DNA from: an uncultured Pseudomonas sp.
GTDB taxonomy: Bacteria; Pseudomonadota; Gammaproteobacteria; Pseudomonadales; Pseudomonadaceae
Length of the DNA: 64,000 bases
NCBI RefSeq assembly: GCF_913777995.1
Contig: NZ_CAJYVE010000050.1
Coordinates: 1 to 64,000 of the forward strand
Direction of reading: 5' to 3'
How positions within the stretch are numbered: position 1 is the stretch's first letter; every line of letters begins with the position of its first letter. The translations under genes and the position numbers were made by a program. Positions 48,401-56,638 of the stretch are shown here, one piece after another. The notes under the pieces are model-generated. The model was not told the origin of the DNA. It worked only from the letters and a program-made list of their open reading frames with translations, and did not search any database.

Positions 48401-51400
48401 AAGTCGCCGTCCAAGTGACACCACCGTCGGAGGTGGTGAAGCCGCTCAGGCTACCGCTTTGCGCCGTGACATTGGCATCGGTGAACCCGGTCACCGCCTC
48501 GGTGAAGGTGATGGTGACCTGCGAGGTTTCACCGATCTTCAAGGCCGTGTCCGAGAGCACCACGGTAGCGGTCGGACCGACGGTATTGATCGAGAAATTG
48601 TTCGATGTGGTGGTTCCAGCACCGGCGTTACCGGCCAGATCATTGACACCCGTGTTGTTCAGAGTAATCACGTTACTGGCGCCGGAGAAGTTGCTGTTCG
48701 GCGTATAGGTCGCCGTCCAGGTGATGCCGCCGTCGCTGCTGCTGACACTGCTCAGGCTGCCATTGGGCACTGTCAGGTCGGTGTTGGTGAAACCGCTCAC
48801 CGCCTCGCTGAAAGTAATGGTGACCTGCGTGGTTTCACCGGCGGTCAGGTTGGCGTCGGCTACCACGATGGTCGCGGTAGGGCGCTGGGTGTCGATGGCG
48901 TAGTTGTTGGAATCGGTCGTGCCAGTGCCCGTGTTGCCTGCCGCGTCCGTATAGCCCGTGTTATCCAGGGTGATGACGTTGGTGCTGTCGGTGATGTTGG
49001 CCGAAGGCGTCAAGGTGGCAGTCCAGGTGATTCCGCCATTGCTGGACGCCAGATTGCTGAGGGTTCCGTTCGCCACCGTGAAGTCGGCGGCGGTCAAGCC
49101 GGTAACAGTTTCGCTGAAGGTGATGGTCACGATCGAAGTCTCACCAATCGCCAACGCCGTATCGGCGACCGTGATGGTGGCTGTAGGACGGACTGTATCG
49201 ATGGCGTAGTTGTTCGAATTGACTGTTCCCGCCCCCGCATTACCCGCCAGATCCTGAACCCCGCTCATCGTGAGACTGATCTGGTTGGATGCACTGGTCA
49301 GACCGTTCTGAGGCGTGAGTGTAGCGGTCCAGGTCACGCCGCCATCACTGCTGCTGACATTGCTCAACGTGCCATTAGCTACCGTCAAGTCGGCGTTAGT
49401 GAATCCAGTTACCGCTTCACTGAAGGTAATGGTGACCAGCGATGTCTCACCCACCGCCAAGGCATTATCGGCAACTACGACAGTAGCCGTGGGCGGCACA
49501 TTATCGATGACCGTGTAACTGTTGGAGGTCGCATTACCGGTACCGACGTTACCCGCCGAGTCCTGCACAGCTGAGCCCGCAAGCGTAATGGCACCGGAAT
49601 TGGAGGGCGAGCTACCGGCTGTCAGGGTAGCCGTCCAGGTGATGTTGTCAGCCGTGCTGAGTCCGCTCAAAGTGCCATTGGGCGAATTGATTTCAGAGAT
49701 GTCCAGACCAAAGACCCGCTCACTGAAGACGAACGTCACTGTGGTCGAGCTACCCGGTGTCAGCGATGTGTTGGCAATCGTGATTGAGTTGACCGTAGGC
49801 GCTATGACATCAGCGCCGTAGGTAGTGTTGAGCGTGCCACCGTCGTTGAAGATGTTATTGACGGCCGTTGGCGAAGTACCGTTCGTGCCACCGCTGGTTG
49901 CCTGGCCCCCCGCACCGCTGGCGCCAGTGTTACCCGTCATCGCTGTATTATTGGCCGCTGTGATGTTGAGCGTACCCTTGTTCCAGATAGCACCAACACC
50001 ACGACCGCCGTTGCCGCCGATGGAGCCACCACCACCGCCGCCACCACCTGCAGCGATGTTGCTGCTGATGGTCGACGAACCAATGATCGCCAGGGTGCCG
50101 GTGCTGGCGTTGTAGATACCGCCAACGGCAGACCCGCCTCTGCCGCCATTTGCGTCGAAGCCCGAGCCGCCGCCACCGCCGCCGATGGTCCGTCCGCCTG
50201 AGGAGGCGGTGCCGCCGCCACCGCCATTGGTGTACCCATATGGTGCCCCTACGCCACCGGCGCCACCACCACTTGCCTGACCACCACGTCCACCAAAATA
50301 GATGGTGCTGAAAGCGGCACCATTACCACCCGTATTGGCAGAAGGTGACGACGGACTATAGGCACCGGCACCGCCACCAGAAGCACCGTTCTGACCACCG
50401 ATACCGCCGCCACCGCCGCCGCCACCGCCAACGTTCGGCGACAGCACACCACCGCCGCCCCCACCGCCTGCCGCCGAGTTTGCAGTGACGGAAACGTTAC
50501 GCAGCGTGAGGTTACCCGCATTATTGATACCTGCACCCAATGCATCGCTCGCCGCGATGGCCGAGCCACTTGAGCCACCCGCCGTACTGACCAGCCCCCG
50601 GGTGATAACCAGGCCGTCGAAGGTGGCCGTAGTACCGGAAGTGACCCGGATCACGCTCGTTTTGTTCTGACCGTCCAGCGTCACGTCAGCGACGCCGTCG
50701 TTGTTCAAGTCACCGTCGAGGGTGATGTTCTTGTTGACCACCAACTGAGCGTCGAGCAGGACGGTCATGCTGCCGGAGAAGGTCACGATGTCGCCGTTCT
50801 GGGCAGAAGCCAGGGCTGCACGCAAGGTGCCTGCGCCGGTATTGCTGGTAGAGGTGACGGTGAACGTCGCCAGCCCCCACTGATAGGAATCCCTCGCCTG
50901 CTGCGACAGCGCACTGACACTCTCGATGCTGCCAGTCGCGATTTCCAGGTCCCAGTCGCCCCCCACGCCCGTACGATTGCTCGACGCTGCGATGTCACGC
51001 CCAGTGAGTGCTGCCAGCGAGTCGACGAAACTCAACCCCAGCTCGCCTTCGGCGGTGTTGCAGGCATAGATGAGGATGTCACCACCGACGGCCATGTCGT
51101 TGCCGATTTCCGCCAGCAGCGCGCTGCGCTGCGCGATGTTGTCAGCCGACAGATAGCTGTTGCCCAACCACAGGTCACCCGAATTGCCGTGGGCGATGAT
51201 CTGTACCGAGCTGAGGCCCTGATGGGTTTCCAGGTACTCGGCAATCTGCTGCAGGCCGTCACGGGTGGCATCGAGCTTCACGACCTGCGCACCCGGCGCC
51301 ACGCCCACCAGCAGGCTGTCGGCATCCTTGACCCGCGAGTCGACGAACACCACGGTGCCGCTGGCATCCGCTGGTGTGGCGACGATGTCGGCTGTCGCGG

Positions 51401-51623
51401 CTTGCGCACGGGCGTCCGAGCTGTCGGCAGCGGCGGCGTGGTCGGCGGCCTTGGCGGCCTGCGCGGGGGCCTGGCTGTCGGCCTGGGCAGTGTCGGCGAC
51501 GGTCGCGGCGACCGCGCCGTCGAACAGCATGCGCGGCTCCAGGAACATGATCATGGGGGACTGGGCTGATTGCTCAGCAGAAGGCTTCTGTGCAGCTGGC
51601 GAATTTCGCTTGTTCCACCACAT
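45429..51623 (-). CDS. Giant repeat surface protein: LEPR motif, DUF4347, 12 Ig-like repeats
   Basis: About 2064 residues. There is no Sec signal; instead MFLEPRMLFDGAVAA near residue 30 is the short LEPRxLL-type motif found at the start of large secreted repeat proteins. Residues ~90-255 are DUF4347-like with IIAHGNSGDLWLG and ILIYACNTAEGELG. A beta-helix-like part and a Gly-rich segment (~370-590, many GGGGG) follow, then twelve ~102-residue Ig-like repeats (~605-1830; typical ITFSEAVTGFTNADLTVANG), a PTPVDPTPP proline stretch and a ~180-residue C-terminal domain. No RTX nonapeptides and no autotransporter barrel. The start may instead be GTG at 51632. Probable adhesin. Confidence 0.85.
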   Translation of the reverse strand: MWWNKRNSPAAQKPSAEQSAQSPMIMFLEPRMLFDGAVAATVADTAQADSQAPAQAAKAADHAAAADSSDARAQAATADIVATPADASGTVVFVDSRVKDADSLLVGVAPGAQVVKLDATRDGLQQIAEYLETHQGLSSVQIIAHGNSGDLWLGNSYLSADNIAQRSALLAEIGNDMAVGGDILIYACNTAEGELGLSFVDSLAALTGRDIAASSNRTGVGGDWDLEIATGSIESVSALSQQARDSYQWGLATFTVTSTSNTGAGTLRAALASAQNGDIVTFSGSMTVLLDAQLVVNKNITLDGDLNNDGVADVTLDGQNKTSVIRVTSGTTATFDGLVITRGLVSTAGGSSGSAIAASDALGAGINNAGNLTLRNVSVTANSAAGGGGGGGVLSPNVGGGGGGGGGIGGQNGASGGGAGAYSPSSPSANTGGNGAAFSTIYFGGRGGQASGGGAGGVGAPYGYTNGGGGGTASSGGRTIGGGGGGSGFDANGGRGGSAVGGIYNASTGTLAIIGSSTISSNIAAGGGGGGGGSIGGNGGRGVGAIWNKGTLNITAANNTAMTGNTGASGAGGQATSGGTNGTSPTAVNNIFNDGGTLNTTYGADVIAPTVNSITIANTSLTPGSSTTVTFVFSERVFGLDISEINSPNGTLSGLSTADNITWTATLTAGSSPSNSGAITLAGSAVQDSAGNVGTGNATSNSYTVIDNVPPTATVVVADNALAVGETSLVTITFSEAVTGFTNADLTVANGTLSNVSSSDGGVTWTATLTPQNGLTSASNQISLTMSGVQDLAGNAGAGTVNSNNYAIDTVRPTATITVADTALAIGETSIVTITFSETVTGLTAADFTVANGTLSNLASSNGGITWTATLTPSANITDSTNVITLDNTGYTDAAGNTGTGTTDSNNYAIDTQRPTATIVVADANLTAGETTQVTITFSEAVSGFTNTDLTVPNGSLSSVSSSDGGITWTATYTPNSNFSGASNVITLNNTGVNDLAGNAGAGTTTSNNFSINTVGPTATVVLSDTALKIGETSQVTITFTEAVTGFTDANVTAQSGSLSGFTTSDGGVTWTATFTPAANVSDASNVVTLSLAGLSYANGNQGGGSTSSGNYAVDTLRPTATIVVADSALAIGETSSVTITFSEAVTGFSNADLTVSNGTLSAVSSSDGGVTWTATFTPTSNVTSASNVITLDNSGVADTAGNAGTGTTVSNNYAIDSVRPTASIAMSDTALAVGETSLVTITFSEAVTGFTNADLTIPNGTLSAVSSSDGGVTWTATYTPNINVNAGSNLITLNNAGVNDLAGNTGTGTTNSPNFTIDTRQPTATIVVAQSTLAIGETSLVTITFSEAVTGFTNADLTIANGTLSAVSSSDGGITWTATLTPTTNLTDATNVITLDNTGFTNATGNSGSGTTLSNNYAIDTQRPTATIVVADNALAIGETSLVTITFSEAVSGFSLADLSVSNGSLSNLTTSDNIVWTATLTPATNLTNASNLITLDNSGVADTAGNVGTGITTSNNYAIDSQRPTATIAMSDTALGVGETSVVTITFSEAVTGFTNADLTVANGTLSALSSSDGGITWTATYTPNVNVSDATNLITLDNTGVADLAGNAGVGTTNSPNFSIDTTQPVATIVVADTALASGGTSLVTITFSEPVTGFTNADLSVANGTLSAVSSSDGGITWTATLTPTANIEDTTNVITLNNAGVQGQTSGNPGSGTTDSNNYVIDTKAPTATIVLADNDLAPGETSLVTITFSEPVTGFGNANVTVANGTLSALSSSDGGITWTATLTPTTGVNSPSNALVLNYGGVLDAAGNPGSGTVSSGNYAVGINTPPVTPVDPTPPTPVDPTPPTPVDPTPPTPVDPTPVTPTPVPPTPVVPTPPTVTPPAVDPEFLVSTPNVVITSTPNQPLQPTVFAPPTGSLGPALGFAPLFESRTSGDGLPPVGNIFISNGALAPSYVAQVFAGDNANHAGAGGFLGFAGGEGGIFGNSTFASIFSRERAPDTSAVAAFSGDNGGAGVPGEPVASLGALTLEQQLQRIKAAEHQHLQELAMAFGEMGLREVQA
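46128..49812. repeat. Twelve tandem ~306-base repeats inside the adhesin gene
   Basis: The twelve Ig-like units are each close to 102 codons (3685 bases / 12). Several are nearly identical at DNA level, e.g. the recurring stretch CTCGCTGAAGGTGATGGTCA. The first unit (near 49812) and the fifth are the most divergent. Long open frames on the opposite strand here are a by-product of this repetition. Confidence 0.9.
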
Positions 51624-51672
51624 GTTGCTCACCAGAGATCGAACGTTGTGACGCTGATAATGAAAGCTACGG

Positions 51673-52509
51673 TCAGTTGCCCGCAGCGTCGGACTTCATG
51701 CGAATGACATTGGCCGCGCTGGGCGAGCCGTCATTCCAGAACGACAGGTTGGAGTACTGCTCGAACAGGTCGGGCGGCAGGATGGTTTGCCGGGGCTCGA
51801 AGGCCACCCGTGGCTTGACCTTGTGCAGGCCGGAGACGCCCAGCGCATCGTCGAACTGCGGCGCGTCGTAGGACAGGTTGTCGAAGTCGTGCTCGAACCA
51901 CGGCTCGCCGATGAACTGGTAGACCAGGCGCAACACTCGCTCGGGCGCCTGGCTCAGCAGGTCGTAGTCGATCAGCAGCAGCGAATTGGCATGCTCACCG
52001 TAATAGGCCTCTTTCAGCGAAGCCCAGGCAAAGCCGACCAGGCGATTGCGCTGCGCCAGGGTTTCCACGCGGCTGTAGACGGTGTTGCGCTCGGTGTCAT
52101 CGACGAACAGCTTGGTGTTCTCGAACGGGTTCTTGCGATACACCCGCTCGATGCTGTCCATCACCCAGGCCACGTTGCGCACGCAGGCGATGACCTTGGC
52201 TTGCGGGAACATTTCCATCAGGGCAGGCAGGCGCGAGGTCCAGCCGCGGCTGGTGTCGAAGACTACCGCTTTGTCCGCCTTGTCGGCGTAATACGAATCG
52301 AAGATGCCCCGCAACAGGCGGCGACGCGCCGAGGTATCGATCATCGAAGAGAATTCGCTGCCAGCACTGCACTGGGCGAGCACCGAAGAAAACAGCGAAG
52401 CGACCGGGCTGCTCATACCGGCATGAAAGCGCGGGTTCTGCAACAGAATCGCAGAAAGCAGAGTCGAGCCCGCACGTGGCAAACCCGAAATAAAATTGAA
52501 TTGCGTCAT
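51673..52509 (-). CDS. Sulfotransferase-family protein (module member 1)
   Basis: A 278-residue P-loop sulfotransferase. It begins MTQFNFISGLPRAGSTLLSA, with the PAPS 5'-phosphosulfate loop at residues ~8-20; VIACVRNVAWVMDSIERVYR is the 3'-phosphate motif. ATG 52509 is preceded by AGAGGTCGGG and places the loop at the expected N-terminal position; the open frame above it (to 52743) is AT-rich and not convincing. It is the first gene of the operon, 49 bases before the giant repeat protein. Substrate unknown; the neighbouring surface protein is a natural candidate. Confidence 0.82.
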   Translation of the reverse strand: MTQFNFISGLPRAGSTLLSAILLQNPRFHAGMSSPVASLFSSVLAQCSAGSEFSSMIDTSARRRLLRGIFDSYYADKADKAVVFDTSRGWTSRLPALMEMFPQAKVIACVRNVAWVMDSIERVYRKNPFENTKLFVDDTERNTVYSRVETLAQRNRLVGFAWASLKEAYYGEHANSLLLIDYDLLSQAPERVLRLVYQFIGEPWFEHDFDNLSYDAPQFDDALGVSGLHKVKPRVAFEPRQTILPPDLFEQYSNLSFWNDGSPSAANVIRMKSDAAGN

Positions 52510-52887
52510 CCCGACCTCTTTGTAGCGATGCACTTTTCCATGTGTAACGAAGCTGAGCGTAACGCAAGCATGGCAGCACGCAAAGGAGCATCGGCAAAAG
52601 TTCCAGAACATTGAGTAGGAAAAAAACCGAAAAACCGATAAAGGGCGATAAAGCCCAGTGAATTCGAGCCTCGCCGGAAAAATTTCAGATGAGCGGTATT
52701 GAGAGAGTGACGAATCTTCAAGGTATCGAAAGAGCGTCATCAATTGCGATTAATGTTCTATTCGCGACAAGGCGCCAATGAAATCTACCAAGACGGTTGG
52801 CAATAGCTAAGCTCTGAGCTGACCTGTCAGCCATTACGGTGCCAGCTGACAGCTCGCCCCCATTAAAAAATGAAAGGAACAGGGATC
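52510..52887. promoter_or_regulatory. Divergent intergenic region of the module
   Basis: 378 bases between the divergent sulfotransferase-adhesin operon and the tail-collar gene. It is clearly more AT-rich than the rest of the window (e.g. AGGAAAAAAACCGAAAAACC near 52617) and must hold promoters in both directions. An inverted pair, AGCTGACCTGTCAG (52818-) and CCAGCTGACAG (52842-), lies just before the collar gene. No gene recognised within it. Confidence 0.5.
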
Positions 52888-53481
52888 ATGGAAGTTTTCA
52901 TGGGTTCGATCATGACGTTCGGCTTTCCCTTTGCGCCTACTGGCTGGGCGCAATGCAACGGCCAGACGATGAACATCAGCCAATACAACGCCTTGTACGC
53001 GTTGCTGGGCACCATTTATGGAGGCAATGGCACGCAGACCTTCATGCTGCCCAACCTCCAAGGCAGGATGCCGATAAACCAGGGCACCGGCCTCAACTTG
53101 ACCAATCGCGTGATTGGCACGGCGTCGGGCGTTGAAAAGGCCACGGTTGCGATTACCAATATGCCGTCTCACGTACATCAGATGAGCACCCTGACCGCAA
53201 CCACCACGATCAATCTGGCTGCACAGACGAACACTGCAAACTCCATCGCCCCTACCACTACCAATAGCTATATCGGAGGCTCTACAGCAGGTCCGACTTC
53301 CGCCAATATCTTTACGCCGGACTTGGGAACCACAGCACCCATCGTGCAGAAAGGTGTTTCCACAGCCATTAGCGGAACCATGCAGCCGGTCGGGGGCGGT
53401 CTCCCCCTCGACATCATGAACCCGTTCCTGGTGGTGAACTTCAGTATTGCTCTACAGGGCTATTTTCCTACTCGCAACTGA
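52888..53481 (+). CDS. Free-standing phage tail-collar-like protein (MdpB type)
   Basis: A 197-residue protein. The N-terminal tail-collar domain (PF07484-like) begins MEVFMGSIMTFGFPFAPTGW and continues AQCNGQ, ISQYNALYALLGTIYGG and TFMLPNLQGRMPI. MPSHVHQM and a C-terminal NPFLVVNFSIALQGYFPTRN complete the pattern of the so-called microcystin-dependent (MdpB) proteins. ATG 52888 follows AAAGGAACAGGGATC. No other phage genes are near. It is probably a secreted or surface trimer. It is followed by a DUF6916-like gene and divergent from the adhesin operon. Confidence 0.88.
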   Translation: MEVFMGSIMTFGFPFAPTGWAQCNGQTMNISQYNALYALLGTIYGGNGTQTFMLPNLQGRMPINQGTGLNLTNRVIGTASGVEKATVAITNMPSHVHQMSTLTATTTINLAAQTNTANSIAPTTTNSYIGGSTAGPTSANIFTPDLGTTAPIVQKGVSTAISGTMQPVGGGLPLDIMNPFLVVNFSIALQGYFPTRN

Positions 53482-53533
53482 TGCATTCGAGCCCAAGGAA
53501 GGGTTCTTCACTACCTATTGCAGGAGTTGTCAA

Positions 53534-53845
53534 ATGCTGGAGAACGTCACTGCGGAACATTTCAGGGCTCTGGTCGGCAGCCTTGGCGTGCTGCAATTGA
53601 GCGATGGTAGCCGGTTGCCGATCACCATATCGGCCATCGAAGAGAAACCCCAGGCGCGCCTGGCCGATAAACAGCGTATGCCCTTCAACGTCAGTCTTGA
53701 CGCGCTTGAGCCGAGCGACTTCGTGGATGGACTCTGCACCCTGCAGATTCCGGAATCGGCTCAGCTCGAAGCGCTGTTTGTTTCACGGGTCCCGCCCCTT
53801 GGCCGGGACCCGAACCTGGCCTACTACCACATCAGCTTCAACTGA
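53534..53845 (+). CDS. Small DUF6916-like protein next to tail-collar gene
   Basis: A 103-residue acidic protein without a signal peptide, starting MLENVTAEHFRALVG after CAGGAG. SDGSRLPITISAIEEKP and a C-terminal GRDPNLAYYHISFN suggest a compact beta-rich fold. Small proteins of this kind (DUF6916) are found beside MdpB-type collar proteins; I recognise it mainly from that pairing. It may be a chaperone or partner of the collar protein, but nothing in the sequence proves a role. Its stop directly abuts the stop of the convergent GNAT gene. Confidence 0.6.
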   Translation: MLENVTAEHFRALVGSLGVLQLSDGSRLPITISAIEEKPQARLADKQRMPFNVSLDALEPSDFVDGLCTLQIPESAQLEALFVSRVPPLGRDPNLAYYHISFN

Positions 53846-54361
53846 TCAGACCACAATGGCGCGCCGCTGCGGGTACCAGACCAACCGCTCGGCCGCCACA
53901 TCCCGTTCCTCGACCTGAAACCCCAGCGCCAGGTAATGCTGGCGTGCATGGGGGTTGTTGGCCCATACCACCGTGGAAACCGGGCAGCGCACCTGCTCGG
54001 CGGCCTGCTGGACGCCCTGGAGCACCGTGCGGCCATGGCCCTGGCCGCGCGCGGCGGGAATGAACGCCAGGTACAGCACGCGAATCTCGTTCGGGCCGAA
54101 ATCGGTCACCAAGGCGCCGATACAGGTGCCCAGCTTTTCCACCACATAGTGCATGGCCCCCGGAAAACCATTGCCGATGCCCTGCTCCTGTACATGGTGC
54201 TGCTGGTTGATGACCTGCTCGACGAACTCCTGTTCGCCGTCGATCCACTGCAAGTCCGGGCGCGCCGAATGGTAGAGCGTCTGCAAAAATAGCGCGTCGG
54301 CCTCCACGGCCGGCCGTACCAGCAGGTCACCGACGCTGCCGGAATGCTTGTTGGATTTCAT
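53846..54361 (-). CDS. GNAT-family N-acetyltransferase
   Basis: A 171-residue acetyltransferase. The fold's beta4 strand and acetyl-CoA loop are visible as IRVLYLAFIPAARGQGHGRTVLQ (the R-G-Q-G-H-G loop), and a C-terminal NNPHARQHYLALGFQVEE is the usual final motif. AGGGAG precedes the ATG. It converges with the collar/DUF6916 pair with no space between stops. It could modify a module protein or act on an unrelated amine; the substrate is unknown. Confidence 0.85.
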   Translation of the reverse strand: MKSNKHSGSVGDLLVRPAVEADALFLQTLYHSARPDLQWIDGEQEFVEQVINQQHHVQEQGIGNGFPGAMHYVVEKLGTCIGALVTDFGPNEIRVLYLAFIPAARGQGHGRTVLQGVQQAAEQVRCPVSTVVWANNPHARQHYLALGFQVEERDVAAERLVWYPQRRAIVV

Positions 54362-54384
54362 TGGTTCGTCTCCCTGACCTTATT

Positions 54385-54534
54385 CCAATACTGTTCGATT
54401 AAGCGCTTTGCGCCTTTGAGGCTCGGTGGGAGCGGCTTCAGCCGCGAAAGCGCCAGGAAATTCAATGCATCTGCTGTGAACATGCGCTCGCTTCGCGGCT
54501 GAAGCCGCTACCCGGTCTGACTGCCCCGTATTGG
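54385..54534. repeat. Composite REP/MITE-like repeat
   Basis: Near-copy of the 3441-3589 element: left end CCAATACTGTTCGATTAAGC, arm GTGGGAGCGGCTTCAGCCGC (54425-), core AGGAAATTCAATGCATCTGC with TGTGAACATG, arm CTTCGCGGCTGAAGCCGCTA (54490-) and right end CTGCCCCGTATTGG. Left CCAATAC and right GTATTGG are exact inverted termini. Confidence 0.85.
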
Positions 54535-54541
54535 ACCTTGT

Positions 54542-56638
54542 TCAGAATCCGCTCTCACGCACGCCCAGGGCGGCCAGCCGACGCCATGCCGCCAGCAGCA
54601 CTGACTCGCTCTGCCCCTCGAGCATCACCACCCCGCGCAGGGGCTGTACCGGCGCGGCAACCGACTCGTCGACCTTCAGGCGCACGCCATACTGGGCCTG
54701 CACGGGTTCGGCGCGCTGCTGCTCGTCGCGACGCACGGCAATCGGGCCATGATGGTCGGAGGTCAGTGCCTCCTGGTCGAGCCAGGCGGCGCCATTGGCG
54801 TCGATCTCAAGCAACTCCACCGGCAACGAGGCGCGCATGGGGTCATCGGCGATGAAGCGCCCCTTGGTGCCTACCTCGACACGCCACAGGGCATCCTCGG
54901 CCAGATAGCCACGCAGGCGGGTTCCCGACTCGACGATGCGCGCCAGCGGCACGCCAGGCGCTACCCAGCGGCCGGGTTCCAGGTTGGGCATCAGGTCACG
55001 CACCCGGCCGGCCTGGGGCGCGCGGATCGATAAACGCTCGCGCTGCGCCGCCAGGCCGCGGTACTCGGCCACCGCTTCGGCCAGACGCTGCTCCAGCACA
55101 CCGATATCCGCCACGGTTTCACTGCGCCCGGCCTGACGACGCAGCTGCAACTGCAGAATGTCGATTTCGCGCCGCACGATGGTCTGCCGCGAGTCGATGT
55201 CGGGTGAAGCCAGTTCGACCAATACCGCGCCCTGCTCGACCGCCTGGCCATCCTCGACCAGGATGCGTGCGACCCGCGCCGCCACCGGCGAATGCAGCTC
55301 GCTGACACGCCCCGCCTCAAGCATCGCCGGCACCTCGACGCTGCTGCGCCAGGGCACCACCAGCACTGCCAGCAAGCCTGCCAGCACCAGCGCTACCAAC
55401 AACACCCGTGGGGTATGGGCCTGCTCACGATGCGCCCACCAGTGACGCATTTCCTTGTAGATCGGCATGAAAATGAAGAACCCCAGCTCCACCAGCATCA
55501 GGAAGATACCCAGCAGTTTGAAGAACAGGTGATAGACCGCCAGGGCGATGCCGAAGAACAGCACCGCGCGCCACAGCCAGGACAGGTAGCCCCAGGCCAA
55601 CAGGCGCCAGCGCATCCTCGCAGGCCAAGGCTCCGGTGCCGGCACGCCATAGCCGAACAGCTTCTCCCGCAGATGCCAGCGACACAGGGCAAAGGCCCGC
55701 GCCTGCAGGTTATCCACTTCCCACAGGTCACTGACCAGGAAGTAACCATCGAAGCGCATGAACGGGTTGAGGTTGACCACCACGGTCGTGATCCAGGTCG
55801 CACTGGCAAGCATGAAGGCCGCCGTACGCGCCGGGCCGTCGGGCAACAGCGACCAGGCCAGCAGTGCGATGCAGGCCAGGAGCATTTCGGCCAGTACCCC
55901 GCCGGCGCCGATCAGCAGCCGCGCGCGCCGGTCATTGACCCGCCAGGCATCGCTGACATCGGTGTAGAACAGCGGAAACAGGACCATGAACGCCAGGCCC
56001 ATGCTCTGCACCCGGCAGCCGGCGCGTTTAGCCATGAAGGCATGCCCGAATTCGTGACAGAGCTTGGCGAACACCAGCGCCACACCGAAAGATAGGGCAC
56101 CGCCCAGGCTGAACAGGTGGGGAAAGGTGCCGGTGAAACGCTGCCAGTCCCGGGCCACGAGAAACACCCCGAGCATCAGCGTCAACGGCAGGCCATAGCG
56201 CAGCAGGAAAGGTCCGAAGCGCAGCAGCCAGGGCCAGACCCGGTTGAGGAAGGGATCCGGGCGCCATAACGGAATGCGGAAGAACAGGTACTGATGCAGC
56301 ACGGTTTTCCACAGGCTCTGGCGCATCATCGCCGCCTTGAAAGCATAGCTACTGCGTTGCTGCGGGTCGCTGGAACTCACCAGGTCATGGGTGCGCAGAA
56401 AGCTCAGCATCTGTTCGAGTTCGGCCGCTCCCAGCTTGAGGCCTGGTTCGCGATTGGCGGCCTGGAGTATCTGTGCCGGATCACCCAGCGCCCAGTGACG
56501 CAGCAGTCGAATGGCCTGTGCGCCCAGCTTGAAATAGCGACCGCGCAGCGGATCGGCCAGGGTCCAGCGTGGCGAGCCGTCCAGCGCCGGGCTGGAAGGC
56601 GACAGCTGCAGGTCTTCGCGCAGGCCTGGCAGGTTCAT
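54542..56638 (-). CDS. M50 metalloprotease-HlyD fusion with RRE/PqqD-like N-terminus
   Basis: A 698-residue membrane protein. Residues ~20-90 (DPLRGRYFKLGAQAIRLLRH, then LGAAELEQMLSFLRTHDLV) look like a PqqD/RRE winged helix that binds leader peptides. The next ~350 residues have about eight membrane helices with the site-2-protease zinc motif HEFGH (195-199) and the partner motif NPFMRFDGYF (291-300). After a last helix (~435) comes a lipoyl/HlyD-type adaptor (AARVARILVEDGQAVEQGAV) with coiled coil. Similar M50-HlyD proteins (YydH-like) occur in peptide-export loci. Its start abuts the preceding stop (TAGATG). No ATPase partner is seen. Confidence 0.85.
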   Translation of the reverse strand: MNLPGLREDLQLSPSSPALDGSPRWTLADPLRGRYFKLGAQAIRLLRHWALGDPAQILQAANREPGLKLGAAELEQMLSFLRTHDLVSSSDPQQRSSYAFKAAMMRQSLWKTVLHQYLFFRIPLWRPDPFLNRVWPWLLRFGPFLLRYGLPLTLMLGVFLVARDWQRFTGTFPHLFSLGGALSFGVALVFAKLCHEFGHAFMAKRAGCRVQSMGLAFMVLFPLFYTDVSDAWRVNDRRARLLIGAGGVLAEMLLACIALLAWSLLPDGPARTAAFMLASATWITTVVVNLNPFMRFDGYFLVSDLWEVDNLQARAFALCRWHLREKLFGYGVPAPEPWPARMRWRLLAWGYLSWLWRAVLFFGIALAVYHLFFKLLGIFLMLVELGFFIFMPIYKEMRHWWAHREQAHTPRVLLVALVLAGLLAVLVVPWRSSVEVPAMLEAGRVSELHSPVAARVARILVEDGQAVEQGAVLVELASPDIDSRQTIVRREIDILQLQLRRQAGRSETVADIGVLEQRLAEAVAEYRGLAAQRERLSIRAPQAGRVRDLMPNLEPGRWVAPGVPLARIVESGTRLRGYLAEDALWRVEVGTKGRFIADDPMRASLPVELLEIDANGAAWLDQEALTSDHHGPIAVRRDEQQRAEPVQAQYGVRLKVDESVAAPVQPLRGVVMLEGQSESVLLAAWRRLAALGVRESGF

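Noticed and set aside
45429-51623. Adhesin as a type V autotransporter or RTX type I substrate
   Set aside because: No C-terminal beta-barrel, no Sec signal, and no GGxGxDxxx nonapeptide repeats. The Gly-rich region is poly-Gly without the Asp pattern, and no ABC ATPase is encoded nearby.
52888-53845. Possible prophage indicated by the tail-collar protein
   Set aside because: No capsid, terminase, integrase, lysis or other tail genes nearby. The protein is of the free-standing MdpB type.
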